From contig NZ_SJPW01000003.1 of assembly GCF_007860125.1 (NCBI RefSeq), positions 830,764-894,763 of the forward strand: a stretch of 64,000 nt of DNA. Direction: 5' to 3'. Both the position numbers and the translations under genes were made by a program. The stretch is from Rubripirellula tenax (lineage in GTDB: Bacteria; Planctomycetota; Planctomycetia; Pirellulales; Pirellulaceae). Below, piece by piece: positions 26,869-35,485 of the stretch; positions within the stretch are counted from its first letter, which is position 1; each line of letters starts with the position of its first letter. A model generated the notes under the pieces. It saw only the letters and a list, made by a program, of their open reading frames with translations. It was not told the origin of the DNA and searched no databases.

Positions 26869-27167
26869 TCATTTGCCTTTGGCCAGTGCTGACTTGATCA
26901 GCCCGACAACGGCCATGACGACGCCGCCACCAACTCCGCCCGATGCGATACTTCCAACGATCGACGCGATATCGAGTCCACCACTGGGGCCTGCGCCGAT
27001 GCCAAGCATCCCGATCAGTTGCCCTCCAAGGCCGCCTCCGACGACTCCCGCGATCGAGTTCCAGAGAAGTCCAAGGTCTAGTTTCTTGGCCAACTTGCCT
27101 ACGATGTTGCCGCGTTGCCGCCGGCAGAGCCAGAGAGCAGTTGAATGACGAGCGGTAGAATTTCCAT
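26869..27167 (-). pseudogene. Glycine-rich small membrane-type protein broken by an 8-bp tandem duplication
   Basis: The ATG at 27167 starts MEILPLVIQLLSGSAGGN, then the frame shifts and stops. Another frame continues with NIVGKLAKKLDLGLLWNSIA, then glycine-rich GVVGGGLGGQLIGML, and a C-terminal helix ending SALAKGK. The break coincides with two tandem copies of GCGGCAAC (minus strand). Deleting one copy gives a seamless 96-residue protein with the AGGNIVGKL junction expected for this widespread, uncharacterised glycine-zipper-like family. The intron at 27181 lies just upstream of its start. Confidence 0.8.
27106..27121 (-). repeat. 8-bp tandem duplication causing the frameshift
   Basis: Two adjacent copies of GTTGCCGC (plus strand). 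Removing one restores the reading frame of the surrounding gene, so this is the mutation itself. Confidence 0.85.
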
Positions 27168-27824
27168 TGATCGAACTTTCGTGTGCGTGATTGAAATGGG
27201 GTCCATTTGAGCTCGCGAGAACTAAACCGGCACACCGAACAGGAAAGAAAAGACTTTGCTCCTGATGTCGTCGCGACTCTTGCGCTCGCAATCGGACTGC
27301 AACGGAATCAGCCGCTCGGCGGGCGGCGCCGCCAATTCGGATCCCATGCCCAGCGTTTTCGACCCACGAACGCAGCGGAAGAGCTCAATTTTCAGATAGC
27401 GGACGAGGTTACGAATCCTCTTCCCGGCCGCGAATAGTGAGGGGGACTCGTAACCTCGGAAAACGCCGGGATAAACCGGTTTGGAATAGAGAATGAAAGT
27501 TTCTTACAGTGAAATCTTAGCCAAGAACGCTGGCCCTGAGTCGTACGCTGACCGTGGTGACACGTTGGGTGTGGTATCGACAAGGGGACAACTAGGCGCA
27601 GCGAGTGAGCTCCGAAAACAGAGTTTTTCCGAATGCCGACACCGTCGAGGTTGTGGAAGGCAGTACGGACGAGGTCGCTATTGGCGAGACCGCGTTCGGT
27701 TCGGCGGAGTCAAGGAGCTGAGGCATGGTTGGAAGTTCCAAACACGAGAACCGGGAGATCCCATGAGCACGTCGGCATCAGTCACCGACGTCGGTCCGAA
27801 AACTCTAGGAAGAGGACAGCGGAC

Positions 27825-29324
27825 GTGAACGCGAGTGGGAAGTCAGATGGACCCATAGTACCGATGACATCGGCGAACAACGATGCTGCTGAAGCATCTG
27901 CGGAGTCGGTCGAGGTAAGGCGTCCAGCAAGGAGGAACACCAGCAGACCTAACCTCGACCGGACCTTGAAGCCGGGTTATCGCAGGTCACGCGGGCTGCT
28001 TGGTGTGCGTGAGACGGCGAAGAATCGCCGTGATCTCAAATTCAGCAACCTGCTGCACCACATCAACCCCGAACTGCTGACGGCGAGCTTTCACAAGCTC
28101 CGCAAGAAAGCAGCCCTCGGAGTCGATGGAATCAGTTGGCACGAATACGAGACAGACCTGGAAGAACGCATTGACGATCTTCACGGTCGAATTCACCGCG
28201 GAGCCTTCCGAGCGAAGCCATCCAAGCGGGTGTACATCGAAAAGTCTGACGGCAAGAAACGCCCACTGGGCATTCCTTCACTAGAAGACAAGATCGTTCA
28301 GCACGCAGTGCGAACGGTCATCGAGTGCATCTACGAAGAAGACTTCGTCGGTTTCAGCTACGGCTTCCGTCCCCGGTGTTCACAGCATCAAGCTCTTGAT
28401 GCGTTGGCGACCGGGATCGACGAAAAGCGAGTGAACTGGATATTGGATGCCGATATCGAAGGGTTCTTTGACAACATCGACCGTGACTGGCTGGTGAAGT
28501 TCATCGAACATCGAATCGGCGACAAACGGATCGTTCGACTGATTCTCAAGTGGCTAAACGCTGGAATCATCGAGGATACCGATTGGAGTGACAATGGTAA
28601 GGGAACGCCACAAGGTGCGATTCTTTCACCGATCCTGGCTAACGTGTTTCTGCACTACGTGTTCGATCTTTGGATCGGGCAGTGGCGAAAATGACACGCT
28701 CAAGGCGACGTGATTGTCGTCCGCTACGCGGACGACTTCGTGATCGGTTTTGAGCATGAAGCGGACGCCCGAGCGTGTTTGGAAGCCCTACACCAACGAC
28801 TCGGTGAGTTTGGATTGAACCTGCATCCGAAGAAGACTCGCCTGATCGAGTTCGGTCGCGGTAGCGCGGCCAGACGCGAGCGGGAGGGTCGAGGCAAGTG
28901 CGAGACGTTTGACTTTCTGGGCTTCACGCATGCGTGCGGAAAGACTTGGCGGGGAAAACGTTTCAAGCTACTTCGGATCACGATGGCGAAGCGCATGACT
29001 CGCACGCTGGCAGCGATCAAGGAACAACTCCGTCGTCGTCGCCACCACAAGCTGGGCCAAACTGGTCGCTGGTTGTGGAGTGTGGTTCGCGGGTGGCGTC
29101 AGTACTACGCGGTTCCAGGAAACTACGACCGGCTCAAGCAGTTCGACGACGAAGTGCAGCGTCTTTGGCTCCGCCAAATCCGCCGTCGCTCTCAACGTGG
29201 ACGAAGGGGCTGGACGTGGGATCGGCTCTCGCGATTGTACAACGCCTACATCCCGAAACCCAAAATCCTCCATCTTTACCCCAATGTTCGGCATCACGCC
29301 CGACTCAGAGCAGGAGCCGTATGA
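27825..29324 (+). pseudogene. ltrA: Group II intron reverse transcriptase/maturase with in-frame UGA
   Basis: From GTG 27825 (ribosome site AGGA upstream) the frame encodes the N-terminal RT blocks: KKAALGVDGISWHEYE, KKRPLGIPSLEDKIVQ, GFSYGFRPR, DADIEGFFDNID and GTPQGAILSPILANVFLHYV. A TGA at 28692-28694 follows IGQWRK. Without leaving the frame, translation would resume with HAQGDVIVVRYADDFVIGF, containing the catalytic YADD, then the thumb/maturase domain (WRQYYAVPGNYDRL) and RAGAV at the end. A CGA-to-TGA transition explains the stop. The total would be 499 residues, with no endonuclease domain. The short product lacks the active site. Confidence 0.88.
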
Positions 29325-29378
29325 GGGAAAACTTCACGTACGGATCTGTGCGGGGGGCTGCCGGCGACGGCAGTCCCT
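29314..29378 (+). ncRNA. Group II intron domains V and VI
   Basis: Domain V is the 34-36-base hairpin 29314-29348: GAGCCGTATGA, a GAAA-like internal tetraloop region, then ACGTACGGATCTG, so CCGTA pairs with TACGG. Domain VI follows as GGGCTGCCG / CGGCAGTCCC with a GCGA loop and the CTACC strand carrying the presumed branch A at 29379. It begins within the last codons of the maturase ORF, as usual. Confidence 0.75.
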
Positions 29379-29423
29379 ACCGCGATTCCACTGCCCATTG
29401 CTTCACTTTCGGTTAGGCCGTTC

Positions 29424-30512
29424 TTAACGCTGAACGCGGGCGCTGCCGCCCTTGGCGAAGGCTTCGACTTCCGGCAAAACTGCTCGGCTGACGTCGCCCG
29501 TGAACGTGGTCAACAGAGCGCCGTGGGCCCAGCCCAACTTCAACGATTCTTCGGGTGATCGGCCGTTGATCAATCCATAGATCAATCCAGATGCGAATCC
29601 GTCGCCACCGCCGATTCGGTCGATCACGTCAAGTTCCGCTGTCGGCGCGACATATTCTTTGCCGTCGTGCCACAGTACGGCGCTCCACGAGTGACGGTTG
29701 GTCGAGTGGACTTCCCGCAGCGTCGTTGCAACCGCTTTGATATTGGGAAACTTGGCAACCGCGTCACCGATCATCTTGAAGAAATTCTTCGGGTCGAGCT
29801 TGCCTTCGTTGTGTTCTTCGACGTCAGGGCCTTTGATACCACAACCCTTTTGAAGGTCTTCTTCGTTGCCGATCAATACGTCCACGTTCTTAACGATCTT
29901 GGCCATCATCTCTTGTCCCTTTGCCAAGCCACCAATCGTGTCCCATAGTTTCGCTCGATAATTCAGATCGAACGATCGGACCGCACCGGCGCGACCAGCT
30001 GCTTCCATCATCTCGATGACGACTTCGGCGGTCGTTTCCGATAGCGCCGCGAAGATACCGCCGCTGTGAACCCACCGAATTCCGCCGGCGAACATCTTAT
30101 CCCAGTCAAAGTCGCCTGGCTTCAGCATGCCGCCGGCTTCGTTTGCGCGGTTGTAGAACACGACGGGAGCGCGGACGCCTTGACCACGATCGCTGTAAAC
30201 GGTCGCCATGTTCGGGCCGCGGACGCCGTCATGCTTGAAGTGCTTGTAGAAAGGCTTGACGCCCATCGCTGCAACTTGGCGCTGGATCAATTCGCCGATC
30301 GGATTGTCAACCATCGCCGTGGCGACGGCGGTTTTCAAGCCGAAGCATGACGAAAGGTTCGCGGCACAGTTGTATTCGCCGCCCGAGACGTGAACTTCAA
30401 AATTGTTTGCGGTACGAAATGGGATCGTGCCCGGGTCCAGGCGATGAACAAGTGCGCCGAGGGCACAGAAATCGATTGCTTTATCGCCGGTGGGGATGTT
30501 CAGACCGCTCAT
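29424..30512 (-). CDS. 2-keto-3-deoxygluconate kinase-type PfkB kinase
   Basis: A 362-residue cytosolic sugar kinase. N-terminal features include LGALVHRLDPGTIPF and VHVSGGEYNCAANLSSCFG (sugar-binding GG motif); the C-terminal catalytic motif is DRIGGGDGFASGLIYG. The arrangement fits KDG kinases, which make 2-keto-3-deoxy-6-phosphogluconate from uronate or aldonate breakdown. The upstream SDR gene at 30569 would supply the keto-sugar step, supporting a two-gene uronate/hexonate module. The group II intron lies just past its stop and leaves the gene intact. Confidence 0.87.
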   Translation of the reverse strand: MSGLNIPTGDKAIDFCALGALVHRLDPGTIPFRTANNFEVHVSGGEYNCAANLSSCFGLKTAVATAMVDNPIGELIQRQVAAMGVKPFYKHFKHDGVRGPNMATVYSDRGQGVRAPVVFYNRANEAGGMLKPGDFDWDKMFAGGIRWVHSGGIFAALSETTAEVVIEMMEAAGRAGAVRSFDLNYRAKLWDTIGGLAKGQEMMAKIVKNVDVLIGNEEDLQKGCGIKGPDVEEHNEGKLDPKNFFKMIGDAVAKFPNIKAVATTLREVHSTNRHSWSAVLWHDGKEYVAPTAELDVIDRIGGGDGFASGLIYGLINGRSPEESLKLGWAHGALLTTFTGDVSRAVLPEVEAFAKGGSARVQR

Positions 30513-30568
30513 GTTTTCTATTGGTTTTGTTAGGGTTCAAAATTAAAAAGTCAGTGCCAATCGACGAA

Positions 30569-31381
30569 TCAAATCGTGACGGACGCGAAGCCGCCGTCGA
30601 CGGCAATGTTTTGGCCGGTGACGAATGAAGCCGCACGTCGACTGGCCAACCAGACCACCGCACCGGCCAATTCGTCGGGCTTACCGAATCGACTCATCGG
30701 CGTGTGCCCAATGATTTGTCCGCCACGCTCGGTGTACGAACCATCATCATTGAACAACAGCTTGCGATTTTGTTCGGCAGGGAAAAAACCGGGACTGATC
30801 GCATTGACCCGAACTCCGGTCGTTGCCCATTCGCGAGCCAACCACAACGTCAAGTTGATGACCGCCGCCTTGGCTGCTGAATAGGCAACCACGCGCGACA
30901 GGGGAATCATGCCCGACATTGATGCAATGTTAATCACGCTGCCGACGCCTGCTTCGATCATATCGGGGCCAAAAATTTGGCTGGGCAACAACGCACCGCC
31001 GACCAAATTCAGGTCGAAAACGTCTCGCCACGCATCCAGTGGCAACTTGCAAATGTCGCCGCCGGGCGGAATCGTGGCGTCGGGGCGATTTCCGCCCGCC
31101 GCGTTGACCAGCACTGAAGCCGGCCCACCGGCCCACGTTTTGATCGCTTGCCGAGCCTGGTCCAGCGATTCGGCGGATAAACCATCGGCGGCGAAGAACT
31201 TTGCCTGACCGCCGGCATCGTTGATTTTCTTGGCCCGGGCGTCGCCTCGCTCGGCATTTCGCCCCAGCACGGCCACTTTGGCGCCAAATTTCCCAAGCGA
31301 CTCGGCCATCAATCCGCCAAGCTCGCCCGTGCCGCCAATGACGACGGCTACATCATCCGATAGATCAAATAGGTTTTTCAT
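30569..31381 (-). CDS. SDR-family oxidoreductase (D-mannonate/gluconate dehydrogenase-like)
   Basis: A 270-residue NAD(P)-dependent classical short-chain dehydrogenase. The cofactor motif is GGTGELGG at residues 17-24. The catalytic Ser lies in INIASMSGM and the Tyr-Lys pair in VVAYSAAKAA. An insertion around VNAAGGNRPDATIPPG is typical of the fructuronate reductase/gluconate 5-dehydrogenase subgroup. It lies 56 bases before the KDG-type kinase on the same strand; together they could convert a hexuronate-derived keto sugar to KDPG. The exact substrate is inferred from context. Confidence 0.87.
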   Translation of the reverse strand: MKNLFDLSDDVAVVIGGTGELGGLMAESLGKFGAKVAVLGRNAERGDARAKKINDAGGQAKFFAADGLSAESLDQARQAIKTWAGGPASVLVNAAGGNRPDATIPPGGDICKLPLDAWRDVFDLNLVGGALLPSQIFGPDMIEAGVGSVINIASMSGMIPLSRVVAYSAAKAAVINLTLWLAREWATTGVRVNAISPGFFPAEQNRKLLFNDDGSYTERGGQIIGHTPMSRFGKPDELAGAVVWLASRRAASFVTGQNIAVDGGFASVTI

Positions 31382-31550
31382 AGTGGCAACAATTTAGTCA
31401 GTGCCCCCCATCGATAACAGGGTGCCGGCTCGATTCACGTCGGTTTGGATCTGGACGACGGGACGGGGCGTCCGTCCGAGTAAGATACGTCGCTATATCC
31501 AGTATCGGCTGGAGCTCAAATTGAACGATTTCTCGAACCCATGATCCACG

Positions 31551-33071
31551 ATGATTCGAAACTGGATTCCCCTACTTTGCCTTCTGGTGGCCCCCGCAAC
31601 TGCCCTCGCCGACAAGCCCAACCTGATCGTGATCATGGCTGACGATCTGGGGTACGGAGACGTCTCCTGCAACGGTGCGACTTCCTTTCAGACGCCCAAT
31701 ATCGATCGTTTGGCTGCCCAAGGGCAACGGTTCACCAGCGGATACTGTTCTGCATCGACCTGCACCCCAACGCGCTATTCGTTTTTGACTGGCACCTATG
31801 CCTTTCGCGAAAAGGGCACCGGCATTGCACCACCGAATAGCCCCTCATTGATTCGCCCCGGGACGCCGACCATCGCCTCGGTGCTTCATAACGTCGGTTA
31901 TGCGACGGCGGTGATTGGCAAATGGCACCTGGGATTGGGGGATCCCAAGCCGGACTGGAACGGCGATTTGAAACCGGGCCCTCTTGAGATCGGCTTCGAT
32001 CATTGTTTCCTGTTGCCGACCACGAACGACCGCGTGCCACAGGTCTACGTTCAAGACCATCGCGTACTGAATCTCGATCCCGCCGATCCGCTTTGGGTAG
32101 GCGACAAGTCCCCTTCGCCCGATCACCCGACCGGGATCAGCCACCGGGACACGCTGACGATGGATTGGTCGCATGGTCACAACAGCACCATCCACAACGG
32201 AATCAGCCGAATCGGTTTCTACACCGGCGGTCATGCGGCGAGGTTTCGCGATCAAGACTTGAGTGATCGATGGGTGGCCGAATCAAAGACTTGGATCACT
32301 TCCAATCAAGACAAGCCGTTCTTTCTGTTTTTCGCATCACACGATTTGCACGTACCTCGGGCCGTCCATGAACGCTTCGTCGGAACCAGCGGCTTGGGAC
32401 CACGAGGCGACGCGATCATCGAATTGGATTGGTGCGTCGGCGAGTTGATGAACACGCTGGACGAATTGAAGCTTGCTGAGAAAACGATGGTTGTCTTCTG
32501 CAGTGATAATGGCCCCGTGCTGGATGACGGATACAAAGACGACGCCATCGAAAAACTGGGCAGTCATCGCCCCGCCGGACCTTACCGTGGAGGGAAATAC
32601 AACATATTCGAAGGTGGCACCCGGACGCCGATGATCACACGATGGCCCGGTACGATTTCCGTCGGCGTCAGCGACAAGATGGTCTGCACGATCGACCTGG
32701 CAGCCAGTTTCGCCAAGCTCGCCGGTGCGACCCTGCCCAGTGACGGGTGTCTCGACAGCTTCGATCTCTCCGCTGCATTTATGGGTAAGCCCGATGCCGA
32801 AGGTCGCGAGTACTTGGTTCAACAAGACAACGGCCAAAACGGAACGTATGGACTTCGCGAAGGAAATTGGAAACTGCTGCGGCACGACGTTGGGAAGACC
32901 CACAACACCGAACTGAAGCTTGAGCGGCGCAAAATCGACCAGTTCCAGTTGTACGATCTGTCGTCCGACCCTGGTGAACGAACCGACGTGATCGCCGACA
33001 ACCCCGAGATCGCCGCCCAGCTAAAGAAGCGTCTCGCATCGGTGATCGAGCGCGGCAGAAGTCGCGACTGA
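31551..33071 (+). CDS. Secreted Cys-type sulfatase
   Basis: A 506-residue exported arylsulfatase-like enzyme that hydrolyses sulfate esters, probably on algal polysaccharides. The signal peptide ends near ATALA. Metal ligands D31-D32 lie in MADDLGYGD. The nucleophile motif is C71-T-P-T-R75, so C71 should be converted to formylglycine by an anaerobic-type or other maturase encoded elsewhere. Downstream are FCSDNGPVLDDG (metal Asp/Asn) and the C-terminal YDLSSDPGERTDV. It sits beside a GH-type hydrolase and a DUF1080 protein, consistent with a polysaccharide-use locus. Confidence 0.95.
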   Translation: MIRNWIPLLCLLVAPATALADKPNLIVIMADDLGYGDVSCNGATSFQTPNIDRLAAQGQRFTSGYCSASTCTPTRYSFLTGTYAFREKGTGIAPPNSPSLIRPGTPTIASVLHNVGYATAVIGKWHLGLGDPKPDWNGDLKPGPLEIGFDHCFLLPTTNDRVPQVYVQDHRVLNLDPADPLWVGDKSPSPDHPTGISHRDTLTMDWSHGHNSTIHNGISRIGFYTGGHAARFRDQDLSDRWVAESKTWITSNQDKPFFLFFASHDLHVPRAVHERFVGTSGLGPRGDAIIELDWCVGELMNTLDELKLAEKTMVVFCSDNGPVLDDGYKDDAIEKLGSHRPAGPYRGGKYNIFEGGTRTPMITRWPGTISVGVSDKMVCTIDLAASFAKLAGATLPSDGCLDSFDLSAAFMGKPDAEGREYLVQQDNGQNGTYGLREGNWKLLRHDVGKTHNTELKLERRKIDQFQLYDLSSDPGERTDVIADNPEIAAQLKKRLASVIERGRSRD

Positions 33072-33088
33072 TGACAGGTGACCACCGC

Positions 33089-34507
33089 CTAAGGATCAAC
33101 GATTTCAATGCGATTGATCGACAACGGCGGTAAGATCGGGACGGGCGAACTTGATGCACTTGTTTCAAGAACGTCCGCATCGATCGGAAAGCGAGGCGAA
33201 TCTTTCGTGTCATCAAAGGCGAGTGATCGCAGTGACCATTGGCGAGCCGCAGCATCATCCTTGACGGCAATGGTCAACGGGACGGAACGATTCGTCTTGT
33301 TGATCGCGACGACGATCGTTTTTCCGTTTTGTCGAACGGCCTGAGCGCTGACGGCGTCGAAACTGGGTTGGATCTTCGTGGATTCCACGTCGCTGGGAAG
33401 TATTTCGCTTGTTTCCAACGCGTCTCGAATGACCTGGTACGCGGCGCCATATGCGGTCCGTGAATGAACTTGAGTGGCACGGTCGTAGTGGATCAACGGA
33501 TGGCTGGCATTGATTTGAAAGTAGTCCGCGATCTGAAAGGGCGCCGGTTCGTCAAATAGGCTCAACAGCGCACTGGCCATCGCGAGTGTACTGAGCGAGT
33601 TTTCGCCGCAACTGACCGACCATTCAGTGACCCATTGGGGCTTTCCGGGGAAGACGCTTTGCAAGGCCTTTGACATGTCGACCATCGTTTGGCGTGCCGA
33701 GAATGCCTCGGTCACGCCCTTCGCGTCGGCGCTGTAGTTCATGTGTTTGTGGATGGTGATTGCGTCGTAAAAGTCTTCTTTCATCAACGCTTGGTTCCAC
33801 GGATCGGTGACCGCGTTGCGCCAGTGAACGGGCACCGAAAATTTCGTTTGTGGTGACACCGATCGAAGTGCGGTCGCGTGTGCCTTGGCAACCTCGATGT
33901 ACTTTTCAACGTCGCGAACCGACTCGCTGCGCTGAGTCTTCCAAAACGTTTCATTTCCCAATTCGATCCAACGAGCCGGAAACCCTTTGCTTTGCCGATC
34001 TTTTAAACGTCGAACGCTCTTGTCGACGTCGTCGTAGTTGACGTTCCATGTGTGGACGACTTCGAACGAAAGTGCGTCGTGCAGTTCGTGAAAGCCGTCG
34101 AACCCGTATCGCAACTCGGGGTGATCTTTGACAGCCGAATCATACGGTGTCACGTAGTCGTCATTCATGCGGCGACCATCGGATTCCCAGTCATAGAAAT
34201 TCGACCAAACGCCATGAGGGAATCGCAGCGACGAGGGTTGCAGCGTCTTGATCAATCGCTGCGCATCGGGGTGGTTGTAGCCGACCTTTCCGTATAGTCC
34301 TTCGGGCCAATTGCAGTTCAGACCCAACAGCATGGCGTTGACCGGCGCAGGTTCGTTCGCATCGATCGTCAGCGTCGCCGACAATTCGGCCGGCAACTCA
34401 AACGGGTAGGCAAACGGACCAGAATGCTCCTGAGCTTGACCGGGGTGGTTCGTCGCCATCAGGAATACAGTGGCGAAAAATCCTAAGCAACCAAACGTAA
34501 ACTTCAT
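33089..34507 (-). CDS. Exported clan GH-A-like glycoside hydrolase
   Basis: A 472-residue protein from ATG 34507 with a signal peptide ending near GQAQ. The body looks like a TIM-barrel hydrolase: PSSLRFPHGVWSNFYDW, then WIELGNETFW, whose N-E pair is the usual acid/base of clan GH-A, and PQWVTEWSVSCGE with a candidate nucleophile Glu. The C-terminal part is a beta-sandwich (TIVVAINKTNRSVPLTIAV) as in GH51/GH39/GH79 relatives. The family number was not determined. It is convergent with the sulfatase, 17 bases apart, and may act on the same glycan. Confidence 0.75.
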   Translation of the reverse strand: MKFTFGCLGFFATVFLMATNHPGQAQEHSGPFAYPFELPAELSATLTIDANEPAPVNAMLLGLNCNWPEGLYGKVGYNHPDAQRLIKTLQPSSLRFPHGVWSNFYDWESDGRRMNDDYVTPYDSAVKDHPELRYGFDGFHELHDALSFEVVHTWNVNYDDVDKSVRRLKDRQSKGFPARWIELGNETFWKTQRSESVRDVEKYIEVAKAHATALRSVSPQTKFSVPVHWRNAVTDPWNQALMKEDFYDAITIHKHMNYSADAKGVTEAFSARQTMVDMSKALQSVFPGKPQWVTEWSVSCGENSLSTLAMASALLSLFDEPAPFQIADYFQINASHPLIHYDRATQVHSRTAYGAAYQVIRDALETSEILPSDVESTKIQPSFDAVSAQAVRQNGKTIVVAINKTNRSVPLTIAVKDDAAARQWSLRSLAFDDTKDSPRFPIDADVLETSASSSPVPILPPLSINRIEIVDP

Positions 34508-34603
34508 CGAATGTGACTGCGTGTAAAAGAAGTATGGCTCGACCCCTGCGAACAAGAATCGAGCCAAACGGGTCAGTGGAGAAGGTTGTTTCCGGGCAAA
34601 TCG

Positions 34604-35344
34604 TTACTTCAACGACTTGATGCGAATGTCTTTGAATTCGGCCCACATCGGTTTACCGGCGTGCAATTGGACGCCGAACAGTCCTTTGCTGAATGCCTTT
34701 TCAGGATGGTTGTCGGTGAAGTCCAACAGGAGTTTGCCGTTGAGGTAATGTTGGATGTGATTGCCTTTGGCGCGAATGATCACGTCGTTCCATCCGTCGA
34801 TCTTCATCAGTTCTTTGAACGCGGCTTGGTCCATCAAGTCGTCTCGCAGAACCTTCTTGCCATCTTCGTTCCACTCGGCAACTTCGCCAACGACACAAAT
34901 GCGACCTCGAGTGCCCCGTTCGTCATAAATGAAACCAGGAACATTTGGGAAGTCTTCTTCGTTGCGTCCTTCATACTGGTAACCCTTCAAGACCCATTCG
35001 TTCTTGACGCCTTTGGTGACGTGTTCGGATCGATACATGATTCCCGAGTTGTTGATCGCATTGCAACGAAACGACAATCGGACTTCGAAATCATCGATGG
35101 GATCTTTCCAAATCAGGAAAGTGTTTCCAGCGGCCGCGTTCTCGGGAGTCGTTTCGCCGTGGATGACGCCGTCTTTGACCGACCACAATCGAGGGTCGCC
35201 ACTCCAGCCTTCCAAGTCGGTGCCGTTGAACAAGGATGTCATGTCGGACGTCTCGGCGGGCGCCGTCATCACCAAGTCTTCGGCACGAGTCGCCGAGAAG
35301 GTTGACAGGGCAGCAAGCAGCGCGATCGCAAAAGCACGAACCAT
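34604..35344 (-). CDS. DUF1080 (3-keto-disaccharide hydrolase-like) secreted protein
   Basis: A 246-residue exported protein with a signal peptide ending near SATRA. It is a single concanavalin-like jelly-roll domain with the family landmarks SLFNGTDLEGWSGD, VKDGVIHGETTPEN, FEVRLSFRC, NSGIMYRSE and ending GVQLHAGKPMWAEFKDIRI. Members are very abundant in planctomycetes; some relatives bind or hydrolyse 3-keto-glycosides. It lies 96 bases upstream of the GH-like gene on the same strand and may be cotranscribed with it. Confidence 0.92.
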   Translation of the reverse strand: MVRAFAIALLAALSTFSATRAEDLVMTAPAETSDMTSLFNGTDLEGWSGDPRLWSVKDGVIHGETTPENAAAGNTFLIWKDPIDDFEVRLSFRCNAINNSGIMYRSEHVTKGVKNEWVLKGYQYEGRNEEDFPNVPGFIYDERGTRGRICVVGEVAEWNEDGKKVLRDDLMDQAAFKELMKIDGWNDVIIRAKGNHIQHYLNGKLLLDFTDNHPEKAFSKGLFGVQLHAGKPMWAEFKDIRIKSLK

Positions 35345-35485
35345 AGGGGAAGTCTCCGGGGAGTGGGATCAGAGGAAAGGTGGGAATTGGGGCTGGCACA
35401 AGATGCCAGGGCCCGCCGAGTATGACTGGTCAAGCTCGCCGACTCAAATGGGCCGACGGAAGAAGCTGTAAGAAAACGCTGAGAA

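Larger units (their letters stand above)
27181..29386 (+). mobile_element. Group II intron (ends inferred)
   Basis: A retroelement with a 5' ribozyme part, a reverse transcriptase ORF in domain IV and 3' domains V and VI. The likely 5' end is GTGTGCG at 27181, fitting the GUGYG consensus. The likely 3' end is the AT at 29385-29386, seven bases after a candidate bulged branch A at 29379. The 640 bases before the ORF are normal for domains I-III, and the stretch near 27525-27545 (GCTGGCCCTGAGTC) is familiar from related introns. The arms CGAGGTTACGA / TCGTAACCTCG (about 27405-27458) form a domain I stem. It sits in a gap, antisense to both flanking genes. Confidence 0.75.

Noticed and set aside
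27437-27460. Alternative 5' end of the group II intron at GTGAGGGGG
   Set aside because: It would leave under 400 bases for domains I-III and cut an 11-bp stem; 27181 with GTGTGCG fits better.
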